Source of the DNA: Symbiodinium natans
Lineage: Eukaryota > Sar > Dinophyceae > Suessiales > Symbiodiniaceae
DNA: 64,000 nt
Assembly: GCA_905221605.1 (NCBI GenBank)
Contig: CAJNDS010000588.1
Location: 44,703-108,702 of the forward strand
Direction of reading: 5' to 3'
Made by a program: the position numbers and the translations under genes. Shown in pieces: positions 12,111 to 22,869 of the stretch; positions within the stretch are counted from its first letter, which is position 1; every line of letters begins with the position of its first letter. A model generated the notes under the pieces. That model saw nothing but the letters and a program-made list of their open reading frames with translations. It was not told the DNA's origin and made no database searches.

Positions 12111-15100
12111 CTCACGAACGATGGCCTGGACGGGTGGAGCTCAAGTGAGGTTGGGCTTCAGAAGCTGCAACCTCCTAAAGTCCTAAAGCTACTCTGCAGG
12201 CAACACGCACGATGTAGCGCCAGATTCCTCGTCGGCAAAATGTGAGGCTGCACAGAGCCACTTCTTGAAATCGTTGAGAGAAGCGTGCGGCCCACAGCTG
12301 CAGAAGCGACGCTGAGCTTCCTGCAGAAGTGCAGAACATGCTTAGGGAGTGCTCTCCGAATGCTCTCCGAATGCCTCATGTGATGGCTTCGTAGGAACTG
12401 AGAAGGCACATCGGAAGCACAAGCTTGCATGTCTGTCGGATTCTGTCGGACAGGCTGCAGATTCTGTCTTCTGTCGGACCGTAGGCTGCAGCAAGACTTG
12501 GAGTTTCGATTCTTTCTTTTGCAAGGGTGCCTGCAGGAGCCTCTCTTCATGGAACCTCTCCAGGTCGACCAGCCATGACTGGAACGCCTCCTTACACACG
12601 CGAACAGGAGTTGCCGCACATGACAGGGATTTAAGTCTACAAGGCGAGGACAGAACCATTCTGAAAGATGTCTCACAAAGCTGATGTCTCAGAACTTTAT
12701 CTCAAGTTGCACTGGGCCCTCGCATACTCGTGGCCGCGCTGGCCGGGCCCAGGTTGGCCGAGAGCAGCTCCACGCGGCCGCTCGGTACTGGTCCGATGGC
12801 TGCCATGATGGGCATCCTCCGAGAGACCAATAAATACAAGTACTCACGCCATGTCTTGTACTTCAAATCAGATGTCATATGTCATATGCAATGCGTGTAC
12901 AAGTCGGTTCGGAATGTCCTCATGGGAGGCAATTCCACAGCCATCTGCTGAGTGTGGAGTAGCGGTGGCGCTGTGCTGCTGCCTGGAAACAATACGAATG
13001 CCCACACGCTTGCATCTAATTACCGAACAAGAAGGTGGTCCATGTGTCTTGCATCGTGGCAATGCAACAGCCTGCAAGGTCCCCATGTGGGAAGCCCTGC
13101 GCTTCCAGAACTTGCTCCCACGGGGATCGCTCCTGCGCCAAGCTTCCGATCTCAGCACACGCTGAATTCGCTGAATGTCATGTTCCCTAGTCCTGGAGCA
13201 CAGTTTCTGATCCGGCCAGGTTGGCCTGCTTGCGGTCTAGAGAACAGCCCACACTGAATCACAACATTCCCCTTGATCTCTGTGCCTGCACTCTCGGAGG
13301 CGCAGGCGGTAAGTCGTGTGGAGCAACTGGTAGTGCACTCGCGCCCTCTGGGTAGCCATCCTGCAGCTCCGCATCTCAGAAACCCTAACGGGCCTGACGT
13401 GCATCGTCTGTGGAGGCTTGTGGGGTTCTGTGGAGTAAGAACAACGGCAAGGAGCGGGAGATGGGTGCACCAGGTACCTGACCAGCTGCTCCTGCAAAGC
13501 AGGAACTGTGAGTGACCGCCCCCATGCAAACAACAAGGAACCAACATACTAGACCCTGGTGCTTCAACATCTCGGAGCCTCTTCGGTCCATCCAGCAGCC
13601 ACAGCGGCACCCACTTCCATGGCGTGGGTCAAGCTGCAACTAAAGAGTTTGTAAAAGTTTGTAAAGTGGGAAAGTTGAAACTTGCTTGCTGAACTTTTTC
13701 ATGATTCTGACAACAGTTCAGGCTGGCTGCTCCCAAGCGCTTCACACGTGGGAGCCGACGCCATCTACATTAATGCACTACATGTTGGGAAAAACTTCAC
13801 AGCTTCTGGGCCACAAAGCCACAAGTACAGACTTGCGAACAAAGGTGGGCCTTTACACCATGTGACCGCGTGCATTGCGGTGTGCAGTGGCGGAAGCTCT
13901 GGTTTTGTGCAGCGACACGCATCGACGAAGGTGTTCACACGGTTCTGAGAGCATCGCCCGCAGCTCTTTCTGGAGCCTCTGCATTCTCAGGTTTCAAAGG
14001 CATCTTCGGACGCTCCGCAGGCGGTCCTGATGAAGACGGTCTCTATGCTTCACACACGCTTCGCACATGCTTCGCAGACACAGACATATCTATGGTGTAG
14101 ACATCCTGGAACTAAGTGCAACGCCATTGTAGCCAGTATTCATGTGGGCCGAGAACCTCAGCACTGAGCATGGCAAACACCAAAAAGCCTGCCTTACAGT
14201 GCTACAGCAGACGCACAGGAACATCAGGACAATGCCAGGACCATGCCAAGACACTGCATCGCGAGCAAGAGGAGCATCAGCCGCCAAGACCTGCACAAAG
14301 CACGCGCACTGGTGTCAAAGGCCATCACAATGCATATACACGCAGCTACCTGAACTCCAAAAGCCATTCCAAGCCCTTGCGTCTCAAATTCATGTTTTTG
14401 GATTCCAAAGACGGTCCCAAACAACCCAACACTTCTACTTCTCAACACGTACCGGCAGCAACAGCCTGGTGGAAAGGAGCCATAAGACTGCAATCACCAT
14501 CAGCACCTGTCCCTCAGCAGAAGCGTCTGATCTCATGATTACCGATGCCGCAAAAAATGGTGTAGTTCAGGGCCGTACTGCTGGAGAAAGTGTCCAAAAC
14601 ACCTCGTTTCAAGCTGAGGCAGCTTGCACCTGTGAAGCTTTCGTGCAGACACTTTCCTCTCTGAATGCAGCGGGGCCACATCTGGTGGCTGAGATGCCAT
14701 TGCACACTGGAGCGGACAGTGAGCAAAGATTGCTAACGAGTCCTCTGTGCCTCAAACATCCTGAACTCCAGGATGAACATCAACTACGTTAGCCGTCTGT
14801 TATGTGCCAGATGTTGTTGTTCATCATCATACAAGTAATTGCACACCACTTCTCGAAGTGCCACCCTAGCCGTGCAGAATCTCTTCTTCATATTGATCAA
14901 GAAGCAACCCTTTGCAATGGAATGATTGCGACCGCTTCGGCAATGTCAAGACAAGGATAGAACAGGGATCTTGCTTGCAAATACGGAGTTGAAGTTGGCA
15001 AAACAGGTTCATCAACAGCCAATCTTGCCCTTACCTGACAAGCGGGAGCCCTGTCAAACTCCCATGAGCACATAACAGCCCTGCGGCAGTATGACAACCT

Positions 15101-15400
15101 AAAACCACACAGAATTTCGTCACCTGTTCTCTTACCTCACCCTTTTCGTCAGTTCTCGCCTCCACTTTCGTTTCGTCCTTTCCCCAATCCTTGCCATCGT
15201 AGCCTCATCCATTTTGATTCAACCTTCTCAGCAAACTCATCCTGTCTCATTTGTGTTGAAGCATTCCTTGAAAATTGATCGTTGAAAGCAATCAGGTCAA
15301 AACCGCTCATGCCGCAGCATGCTTGACGCTTGCAGCTTTTCAGCATGAACCGGCTATGTGGCGGTGAGAATGGCCCAACACTCGCTCCAACGGATCGTCG
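12111..15400. other. Unassigned region with scattered exon-like frames
   Basis: Minus-strand fragments such as 12342-12659 (CKEAFQSWLVDLERFHEERL), 13237-13536 (LTVPALQEQLVRYLV) and hydrophobic stretches at 14090-14493 (LMLLLLAMQCLGMVLALS, GIVLMFLCVCC) could be exons of a membrane protein. A 216-codon plus-strand frame at 14142-14792 overlaps them and looks less protein-like. No motif allows a name for any of these. Confidence 0.3.
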
Positions 15401-15479
15401 CATGGATTTGCTGATGCCTCGTCAGGCAGTAAGGTGACTTCACTACGAGACGACGAACGACAGAACTCCATCCGAGGAG

Positions 15480-16477
15480 ATGAGAAATCTTATTCAGATG
15501 GCAAACAACGAAACCAAAGTCGGGATCAGGTACGGTGTGAAGAAGGCGATTGAATTAAGTTGGTTTTGCTTTACTACCTCAACGACATGATCAGCGACAT
15601 CAAAAAGAAGCACGGCAAGACACAAACAAGAAGGACGACAACAAGGACAGCAAGAAGAACGACGAGGACAGCATGAAGAGGACGATTTCTATGGGCAACT
15701 TTTCCGACCTTCGTGATGTTTTTGTTGGCGCTTGCAAGGACGTCAAGAAAGGCGACTACAAGAATGTCACCCAGTTGGTTGACAACAGCATCCACGGCAA
15801 GGCGGGCATCACGATGTGAAGTATGATGGACATCGATGAGATCGAGGCTATCTTGGATAAATAAAAAAAGAATTTGGATGTAGCGGGACAAGGGTACATG
15901 TAAAGCGGCTTGCAAAAGCAGAGCACTTGACGACTTAACTTTGGATTGAGCCGTTTGTGATGTTCTTTCGGTAGTCTTTGTGTAGCCCCCAAGCCCTCGC
16001 CTTGAAGCAAAAGGTGAAACCCTACATCTCCATGCTCAACAAGACTGACTCAGTGAAGGACTTGATAAGTCGCTCCAAGAAACGTGCGTCTGAATTGTCT
16101 TTGGATGATGTGGTGCCATTGACAGACAACATTACATTACCGCTTCACCTCAAAATCGTGCCAAGCTCAATGAGTTCGGTGAAAGCTTGAACATCAAGAA
16201 GCTCTAGTACAAAATGGCATTGGTTTTTTCGACGAAACCCAGTTAATTAAAGCAAATGGCAGATGCTCTTAACCGTCTTAACCCAAAACCAAGTTCCAAT
16301 GTTCAGAAGCCCTTGGCATCACTTGCGAGAGTTGCGTTTATAGAAGTGACCGAGATGGAGATTACGTTGACCCGTATTCAACGCACGAACCAGCTTATCC
16401 TGCTCTTCATCCATGCCTTCGCGTCAGAAATTAACAAGGAAACTCCAACACCGTTAGCTTTGACCTTGAGTCGATGA
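15480..16477 (+). pseudogene. Broken AT-richer gene of unknown family
   Basis: This stretch is visibly richer in A and T than its surroundings and reads as one plus-strand coding sequence broken by shifts and stops. In order: MRNLIQMANNETKVGIRYGV; after a shift YYLNDMISDIKKKHGK; a Lys/Asp-rich linker; MGNFSDLRDVFVGACKDVKK ending at a TGA (15817-15819); a short MMDIDEIEAILDK with its own stop; then KQKVKPYISMLNKTDSVKDL; LNEFGESLNIKKL; and MADALNRLNPKPSSNVQKPL. The steady amphipathic, Lys-rich character across frames suggests a former protein of 250-300 residues. I do not recognise it. The different base use could mean transfer from a virus or another low-GC source, but this is inference. Confidence 0.4.
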
Positions 16478-17067
16478 AACAGCCAGTGGGTGCGCGATTA
16501 AACTTCGCATTGAGTTGAGGCGTCGGTCATCTGCAAATTCGGTTAATGAAGCTCCTGCTGTTTTCTGCTATTTGATACAACTTTTAAGATGCCAGCAGGC
16601 ATCACTTTCAAAAATCCAAGACCAATATCCGAGATTGAAGACTTGTCAAACTCAAAAGCCGAGACAAGCGAACCCAAAATAAGAGATTGAAGACCTTCCA
16701 GTCCCAAATCCCTTCCAGCCCCAAGATCCGAGACCAGCAGCCTCAAAATCCGTGATTGCCATTTTCCTGAATGCGACGCAGAAGTCACGAGGATGAGGAG
16801 GGGTCATTTTGACCATGTCCAAATGTCTCGGCCGTGGTTCTAAGGTACTGACAACACCGTCACTTTCCAGCCCCGCCTGATGAAGCAGTGCACTGCATTG
16901 GGTAGAGGCTTCAGGGTGAGTCTTCAAGCCTGCAGACACGGTGCCCAATATGTTTGGAAGCTGAAAAAGGGACCTTGCCCCCTCTGCACTCGTGTGTCAA
17001 ATCAAGGTATGAGATGGCGCTTTCCTTCTGCTAGGTGCCTTCAGCAAAGAAAAAGCCCTACCTGACG

Positions 17068-17319
17068 TTAGTGGAAGAACTGACCACCGTTTGTCTGCTT
17101 GTGCAAAACTTTGGCTACGCCTGGGTCCGCAATGCACAAGCTTGCTTGGGTACGCAAGCAAGATGCTCTACTCGTGACAATGCGCAAACGCAAAGGCCGT
17201 CGAGCACGCTGTAGTAAGGCATTGAAGTATTTTTTTCCGGGAGACAAGCTACGAAGAGAGCGCTCCAGCAAGTGTTGCAGGCTGGGTCCCCTTGTGGCAT
17301 TAAGAGGGTTCCTGTGCAA
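17068..17319 (-). pseudogene. Fragment related to the retroposon ORF at 20.7-22.7 kb
   Basis: The minus-strand peptide near 17095-17163 reads CLRTQASLCIADPGVAKVLH. It closely matches VRTQASLWSMDGPGVAKALH from the retroposon ORF around 22.6 kb, and the underlying DNA is also clearly similar. The rest of the frame does not obviously match. This is best seen as an old partial copy of the same repeat family, lying just outside the full-length copy. Confidence 0.6.
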
Positions 17320-17607
17320 TGGTGCAGGCCTCAGAGTACCTGCATGCGTGCAAGACGGCAGAAACCTTCGGAAGTCGCATTGATGTGCTTAGAGAGACAT
17401 TGATCGCAGTCCCCGCAATAAACTGCCGCCTGCATGACCGATTCCGCGGCTTTTTTGGAATGGCTAAGGCAAAGGATGGATTCCAACGTGGAGTTCGCTG
17501 CGAGGCGGCACTTTTGCACCCGCATGCACAGTTTGTTTTGCCCCGTGAGGGCATATCTCTTTGCTCCGTCCTGGCCTCCGGCGGATCAAGTCCAGCATGG
17601 CAGACAA

Positions 17608-17668
17608 TTTTTTTTTTAAACGGGCGCCTCTTTACTACATCAGTAGCACAGTAGGCCGTTCTTGTGGG
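17608..17668 (-). mobile_element. Short 3'-end copy of the poly(A) retroposon
   Basis: A run of ten T (17608-17617) is followed by a 33-base stretch (17626-17658) identical to the 3' end of the neighbouring full-length element (17705-17737). On the minus strand this is a 3' terminus ending in ten A, that is, a severely 5'-truncated copy. It shows that the terminal sequence belongs to a repeated family. Confidence 0.65.
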
Positions 17669-17686
17669 GCTTGCAACTAGGTGTGA

Positions 17687-17696
17687 TTTTTTTTTT
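17687..17696 (-). other. Poly(A) tail of the retroposon
   Basis: Ten consecutive T on the plus strand, directly abutting one copy of the 18-base duplication. On the element's strand this is the 3' poly(A) tail. Confidence 0.7.
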
Positions 17697-18118
17697 CCTC
17701 TGGTGCCTCTTTACTACATCAGTAGCACAGTAGGCCGGTCTTGTTGGGCTCGACGAAAAGGGTGAAACTGAGTCAGCGCACACAACCCGCCAGACACAAC
17801 ACGAAACCACCAAAGAACAGACACCGAAGAAACAAAGCGAGCAATCGCGCTAAACTACTAGATACCCCACGGACTCAGTACTCGAGGTCGTCAATGAAGT
17901 CCCGGTTCACAAGGAAGCACGGAGCTTGTGGGGGAATCGCAAATTGCGACATTGCCAGATTCTCAAAACCACCATCATGTAGCCATTGGTGCGACAGCGG
18001 TTATTCAAACCGAGGTCATCAGAAGAGGTTCGGATCACGTACTCGTTGTCAAGAACAGACAACCGACACTCAATGGCGAAAGGATGTTGCAAGTCTGACT
18101 CCCTAGGGGGGATGAAAG

Positions 18119-20180
18119 ATGTGCCAATGCCCCATGGTGGTCAGCCAGTGGGGACTTAACAGCAAGAACAATCAAGGCAAGACCGGCCCAGGGCGCTCCA
18201 TGGTGGTCAGCCAATGGAGTAGCTCCGAGCACAGAGTTCACCAGTCAACCTGGCGCACAAGTGCCCACCCTCGAAGGTGCCCGCGCACGGCCAGAGGGGG
18301 GGACGAGAGTAGCATCAGCTACCGATTACCTGGCGCACAAGGGCCCACCCTCAGAGGTGCCCGTGCACGGTCAGAGGGGGGTCCAGAGTAGCAGCAGCTA
18401 CCGATTCATCGGGGAAAGTCCACGGCGAGTTATCAAACCCTTAACGCCACAGGGTTTTAATGACACCGAGGGACCTCCCAGTCCAAGCATCTCGCACAAG
18501 GCTACGCCACTTTAGCACTGGCCTGCGCATCGGCACGCATCAGGTCCCTTCACTCAAACCCGCGAGGTACGCCGGTAAGGAGACTGGAGGGCTCACATCA
18601 CCGTCATGCAGCCACCAATGCGAATACATTCAGCACCTGCCAAGGCCGTTCACGCGATGGTTTACAGTTTCGCCATCACAGATGGAGCAAAGTCGTGCCT
18701 CGCACGGAACCTTGTAAGTGTCAACCTGTGTGTTCGGAAGTTTAAAGTTGCCCCATGGTGGTCAGCAGTGGGAACTTAAACGGCGAGAACAAAAGGGTAG
18801 GACCAGCCCAGAGTACTCCATGGTGGTTAGCCAGTGGAGCCTCTCCGAGCACAAGCGCAACGTTCTGTGACTCACAAGAGCTCGTCCGCCGGCTGAAGCA
18901 GGCTGGACTGCTTTGTTCCAATCAGAGCCATCAGGAAACCCAAGCAGGCGGAACCCCACCTGCCCCGCAGGAAGCGGGAGAGTCCCAGTCGAAACTTCGC
19001 ACTTAAGGCCAAGCAACTATTTCCTTGGCGGGTAAGAGTTGAGGGTTCAATACCCAGAATCAGCTTGTCCAAGCCCAAACCGACAGACGTCGGTGAGGAG
19101 ATGCGAGAGCTCACATCACGTTGGACGGCCAACAGAAGGTAGAACTTCCATTGTACGCACTGCCTTGGTCCAGTTAGCACCGTCAGGCAACATCCAGGCA
19201 GGCGGTGAGCCTGCTTGTCCCGCCACAGGCCATGCGCAGGCAGTGACGGCCTTTTTGAAGGCCAGATTGCTCCACAGGTGCTCACTGGCTCCTTGCAAGG
19301 GAATGGGTGCATATTCTCTGCGTAGAAGTGCCCAATACCTGGACGAAGCAGCACCACCGCATTGGTCTTTCCAGAGTCGGCCGAGCCGAGATACCACAAA
19401 GGGGAGGGTCGTACTGCCATGAATCACTGTGATCCAAGTGTCGTTTCGTCCCACGATAGCGATGGGGCAACAAGTGTGGACTTAAAGCCGAGGGGTTCTT
19501 GCAGTGCCATAGCACAGAAACGGCCACCTAGGTCAAAGAGGGGCAGAGAAGAGAAAGACTGGGCAGCCTCAGAGAGCCATCCCAGGTGGCAAAGGAAAGG
19601 ACGATTGGCCGTTGTACCGATGACAGAGCTGAAACATCCAGGCAGGACCGGTTTAGGGCAGTCCGTGCAGACGGCCAGTGGAGCAACCACAAGAGAAAGG
19701 CCCCCCGTCACCATAGGCACACCGCGGGGCCGACAAAGACGGATGTTCACACCAACAGGCTGTGAGCACACATAAGACAAGCACGATCCAATCCGTGACA
19801 CAGACTACGAGAGGGTTGCCAAACCAAAAGTCTCCCAAGGTCGTCTTGCGGCATGCATCGGCGAGGAGATGTGAGAGCTCACATCACGCCAGGCAGCATG
19901 CCATGGAGGGACTTAAAGGCGCGTTCGCGTGGCGTCAGTAGGAGCCCTCAGATGACAATTTGCTGTCCATTGCCAGGGGCCATGACGCCGGGAGCGATGA
20001 CCATTTGAGGTGGTATGGGAATGCGTACGGCTGGGCATGGCCTACATTGGAGGCAGCTCTTACTCTCAGAGATGCCGTCCGGAATGGAGACCCTTTGTAT
20101 CTTGTCATTGAGGTGAGGCACATCACCCGGAGCTTCCTGGATTTACCTGTACTGCACAACACCTTCGTCCACTGCCGCAC
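18119..20180. repeat. Internal repeats in the 3' part of the retroposon
   Basis: The word CCATGGTGGTCAGCCAGTGG or close variants occurs near 18131, 18198, 18753 and 18818. A second word, GAGAGCTCACATCACG, recurs near 19107 and 19872 with a related form near 18588. A pair of diverged copies of GGCGCACAAG-containing sequence lies at 18251 and 18330. The pattern indicates two or more diverged copies of a several-hundred-base module. No reading frame here resembles a known domain. Confidence 0.6.
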
Positions 20181-20275
20181 GTAGAGCCAAAGGATCAGGG
20201 TTCTTGGAGGTGCCATGGTGGCAGTACATCCAAAAACCAGAAGCTGTTGAGTCGCTGCTTGGTTGGATGCTTAGC

Positions 20276-20680
20276 TTATGAGCTTCTTAATGGCAGCCTA
20301 GTGAGCAGTCGCTGCATCATACCACTCATTTCGGGGACGTTTTGGCCCATGCTTGGTGGGTGTGGTGCTGATTCCTTTCCAATGCGCTTCGAAGATGACT
20401 GGCAGTCGGAAAGGGGCCTAAATTCTTGATAGTGCCTTTGCTCAAGTGTCTCTGTGCCCTGCAGCGTGATGCCCAGGAACGTATTCAGGTTGGGCTGGGC
20501 AAGCCTGGCCTTTTCCACGTCCATGTGCTGAGCAGCCCATGCCTGCAAGGCTTCTTGGGAGGCTTTGGCCAGTGACTTGTGGCAGTCCACTGTGCGCGTC
20601 CATCACATGTTTGGCAGCAGGGCACTTGGGACACCGACAAGCGCGGCCAGCTGAGCTGAGAAGCCACCATGGCTGCGGGC
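20276..20680 (-). pseudogene. Possible continuation with CCHH-like finger
   Basis: Just past the stop of the long ORF, another minus frame reads CPKCPAAKHVMDAH (spacing C-x2-C-x4-H-x4-H, a zinc-knuckle-like pattern), and a shifted frame continues as DCHKSLAKASQEALQAWAAQ and LNTFLGITLQG. A second ORF broken by shifts is plausible. It is too short and degenerate to name. Confidence 0.3.
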
Positions 20681-20719
20681 GGCACATTGATCTGCAGGTC
20701 AGTAACTTTATTGTCAGAT

Positions 20720-22675
20720 TCAGGAAAACCGAGAACAGGCAGCCCGGCCGTTCGCTCCAGGGACCTGATGGGATTCGAATGCGAGCAGAAGTGCACCCAG
20801 CCAATAATTTGGGTCAGCGTCGCTGAGCATTGCAGGAAAACTGGCATTGATGACACTCGGCAAGTCCGACACCGTAGAGAAAAGATCCGCGATGTACTGC
20901 GCAGTGGTAAGAAAGCCATACCCCACCAGGGACTCCGAAAGCCTTGCTTTGTCCAGCTGCGGAGCCGGGCATTCCAACATTTCAGCAAGGTCGAAATGCT
21001 GCAATGCGCCCGACAGTCTAAGACACTGCGTGATGATAGGGTCATTTACCTTCAAATACGCCGCCGGAAACGTTTCAGGCAGATGCAGTAGCGTGTCCGC
21101 AATTCCGATCAGCATCTCCGCGTCTTGCAGCTGGTTCGGTATGCCATTCAAAAACATCTCATAGGCCCTATATGCCCGAAGCTGCTGGCAGTGTGTTGTG
21201 AGGTGTTGCGAGTCACGCAGGCTCATGTAGGGCCGAGGTTTGACATTCTTACCAAAGTGATGTCCCGCTGCAAGTGCTCGCCACATGAGATCACAGACAG
21301 AGCCTGTGTTGCTCTGCATGATGGGTGCACAGGCTGGGGCGCTGGGGTCGCGGGTGCCGCTGGGCTCGCTAGGCCCTCGAGGCTTGGCTTTTGGTGGTTC
21401 CAGATGCTGAGAGCCATCTTTGTCCAAAACGAGAGGCCGACTTTCCTTGCGAGCTTGGACAGCGGGCACAGGCCTGGCGGGGATGGGCGTCGGGCCATGG
21501 GGAGGCATAGGGAGATACGATTTTGGTTCCGTCAAGCCAAGTGAGTCCGTGGGAGACTTAGCGCAAGGGGGCTGTGATGCCTCAACCGTCCCACTCCCCT
21601 CCGGAAGTGTTGCGTGCATGGGCCGTGTCCTGGGTGGACGTCGTACGCCAGGCGGTGGGTCCCTAATGTTGCCTCCACGACGGGGTGGACACGAGGCGGC
21701 GGTACTCCCTCCGATCCTGTGGGCAACTTCACTAGTGGGAGTCGTCGCACAAGCATCCGGAGCACTAGGACACGCGGCCGGCACAACCGCAGGATTTGTC
21801 GTTGCAAGCTCCTTCCTCAGTGGTCCTCTCTCCCGCGTTGGGGTGCCGCAGGGTGTTCGTGAAACGTCCCGTTTAGCTGCCGGAGGTGGGCTGACAGCTG
21901 CCGCAATGGAGCCCCCCGCGGTCCGCGGCTTGAGCCATGGTGTACCCCACCGCTCACCATGGCGCGCGTTTGTGGTAGCCTCGCTTTGGGCTGGTGACTG
22001 CAGCGGCGTAAGCACCTCGACTGCAGTAGCAGCTACCACGTCGGGACTGCGACTACTCGCGGGCACAGGGCTGTTTCCCGGAGAGTCCACATCAATCGCA
22101 GTTTCGGAGGCAGCCCTACCCGTACGAACAGGTAGGAGGTGAAGACCGCGGGGGGCTCTCATTATGCCGGCCTTGTGTTCGAAAGCCGGGTCAGCACGTT
22201 GAGCAGATCCCCGTTTGGGCGGCGTCCTAATGTTGGTATCCCCTAGCAAGCAGGTGAGGTACTGGGCGACCCCATCTCCTTCCCTTACCGGCTGGAAGGG
22301 GACACAATACACAGCATTGGGCAAGGGCTCCAGGACGAAGCCGCGCTTTTGCAGACTAGCGATGGTGCCCGAATAGGAGTTGGAAGTGAAAGAGGGGCTC
22401 CCCCATCCTTCTTGCTTAAGTGTGCGGTAAAGAACTTCCCGCTTATCTCCCCAGGTGGCCTTCAAGGCCCACGCTTGATGCAGGGGTGGGGCTTCGAAAA
22501 GGTCCAGCCCTACTTTGCGTTCCGCAGGCAGCACGATGCTGGCTACTGTTCGTTCTCGGAAGGCTTGCTTGTGTAATGCCTTTGCAACGCCAGGGCCATC
22601 CATGCTCCACAAGCTGGCTTGTGTGCGCACATATTCCGCGCATTCAATCAGGCCTCCGGTTGCGCAGGCCGCCAT
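20720..22675 (-). CDS. Retroposon ORF, 651-residue protein, unknown family
   Basis: The frame stays open to 22903, but the upstream part crosses the target duplication, so I start at the first ATG inside the element (22675). The protein has a folded-looking N-terminal part (GVAKALHKQAF, then FEAPPLHQAWALKATWGDKR), a long Pro/Ser/Thr-rich middle of about 280 residues likely to be disordered, and a helical C-terminal domain (SLRDSQHLTTHCQQLRAYRA, YLKVNDPIITQCLRLSGALQ). I see no polymerase or endonuclease motif. By position it resembles the first ORF of LINE-type elements, which bind RNA, but that role is inferred. The intact length of 652 codons argues for a fairly young insertion. Confidence 0.6.
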   Translation of the reverse strand: MAACATGGLIECAEYVRTQASLWSMDGPGVAKALHKQAFRERTVASIVLPAERKVGLDLFEAPPLHQAWALKATWGDKREVLYRTLKQEGWGSPSFTSNSYSGTIASLQKRGFVLEPLPNAVYCVPFQPVREGDGVAQYLTCLLGDTNIRTPPKRGSAQRADPAFEHKAGIMRAPRGLHLLPVRTGRAASETAIDVDSPGNSPVPASSRSPDVVAATAVEVLTPLQSPAQSEATTNARHGERWGTPWLKPRTAGGSIAAAVSPPPAAKRDVSRTPCGTPTRERGPLRKELATTNPAVVPAACPSAPDACATTPTSEVAHRIGGSTAASCPPRRGGNIRDPPPGVRRPPRTRPMHATLPEGSGTVEASQPPCAKSPTDSLGLTEPKSYLPMPPHGPTPIPARPVPAVQARKESRPLVLDKDGSQHLEPPKAKPRGPSEPSGTRDPSAPACAPIMQSNTGSVCDLMWRALAAGHHFGKNVKPRPYMSLRDSQHLTTHCQQLRAYRAYEMFLNGIPNQLQDAEMLIGIADTLLHLPETFPAAYLKVNDPIITQCLRLSGALQHFDLAEMLECPAPQLDKARLSESLVGYGFLTTAQYIADLFSTVSDLPSVINASFPAMLSDADPNYWLGALLLAFESHQVPGANGRAACSRFS

Positions 22676-22869
22676 TTGGAAGCATGCACCTATACCATCA
22701 GAGTAGTGCGGCGCCACGAAAACCAAAGCCCCAAGTCCTCTCGTGAAGGAGGAGGTGGCTCGGGCAAACCCTGCCTCGCTACTAAACAGGAATCCAGAAG
22801 CCCGACAAGTCACAAAGACACCTATCCCAAATGTGGGGCCAGTGGAGCAGCTTGCAACTAGGTGTGAGA

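Larger units (their letters stand above)
17669..22867 (-). mobile_element. Poly(A)-tailed retroposon with 18-bp target duplication
   Basis: The 18-base word GCTTGCAACTAGGTGTGA occurs at 17669-17686 and again at 22850-22867. Just inside the left copy is a run of ten T (17687-17696), so on the minus strand an element of about 5.15 kb ends in a short poly(A) tail and is flanked by a target-site duplication, the hallmark of target-primed retroposition. It holds one long ORF (22675-20720) and then about 3 kb with no recognisable reverse transcriptase, including repeated CCATGGTGGTCAGCCA modules. The lack of a visible RT suggests a non-autonomous LINE-like element or a degenerate 3' half; a retroposed host mRNA is less likely because a second copy of the 3' end lies next to it. 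Confidence 0.7.

Noticed and set aside
14142-14792. 216-codon plus-strand frame
   Set aside because: No motif, irregular composition, and the opposite strand shows equally plausible hydrophobic segments; not supported as a gene.
15574-15915. 113-codon minus-strand frame with hydrophobic helices
   Set aside because: It overlaps the plus-strand Lys-rich coding remnant and is its antisense shadow.
19030-19070. tRNA-like B box (GGTTCAATACC)
   Set aside because: No matching A box, anticodon arm or acceptor stem could be found around it.
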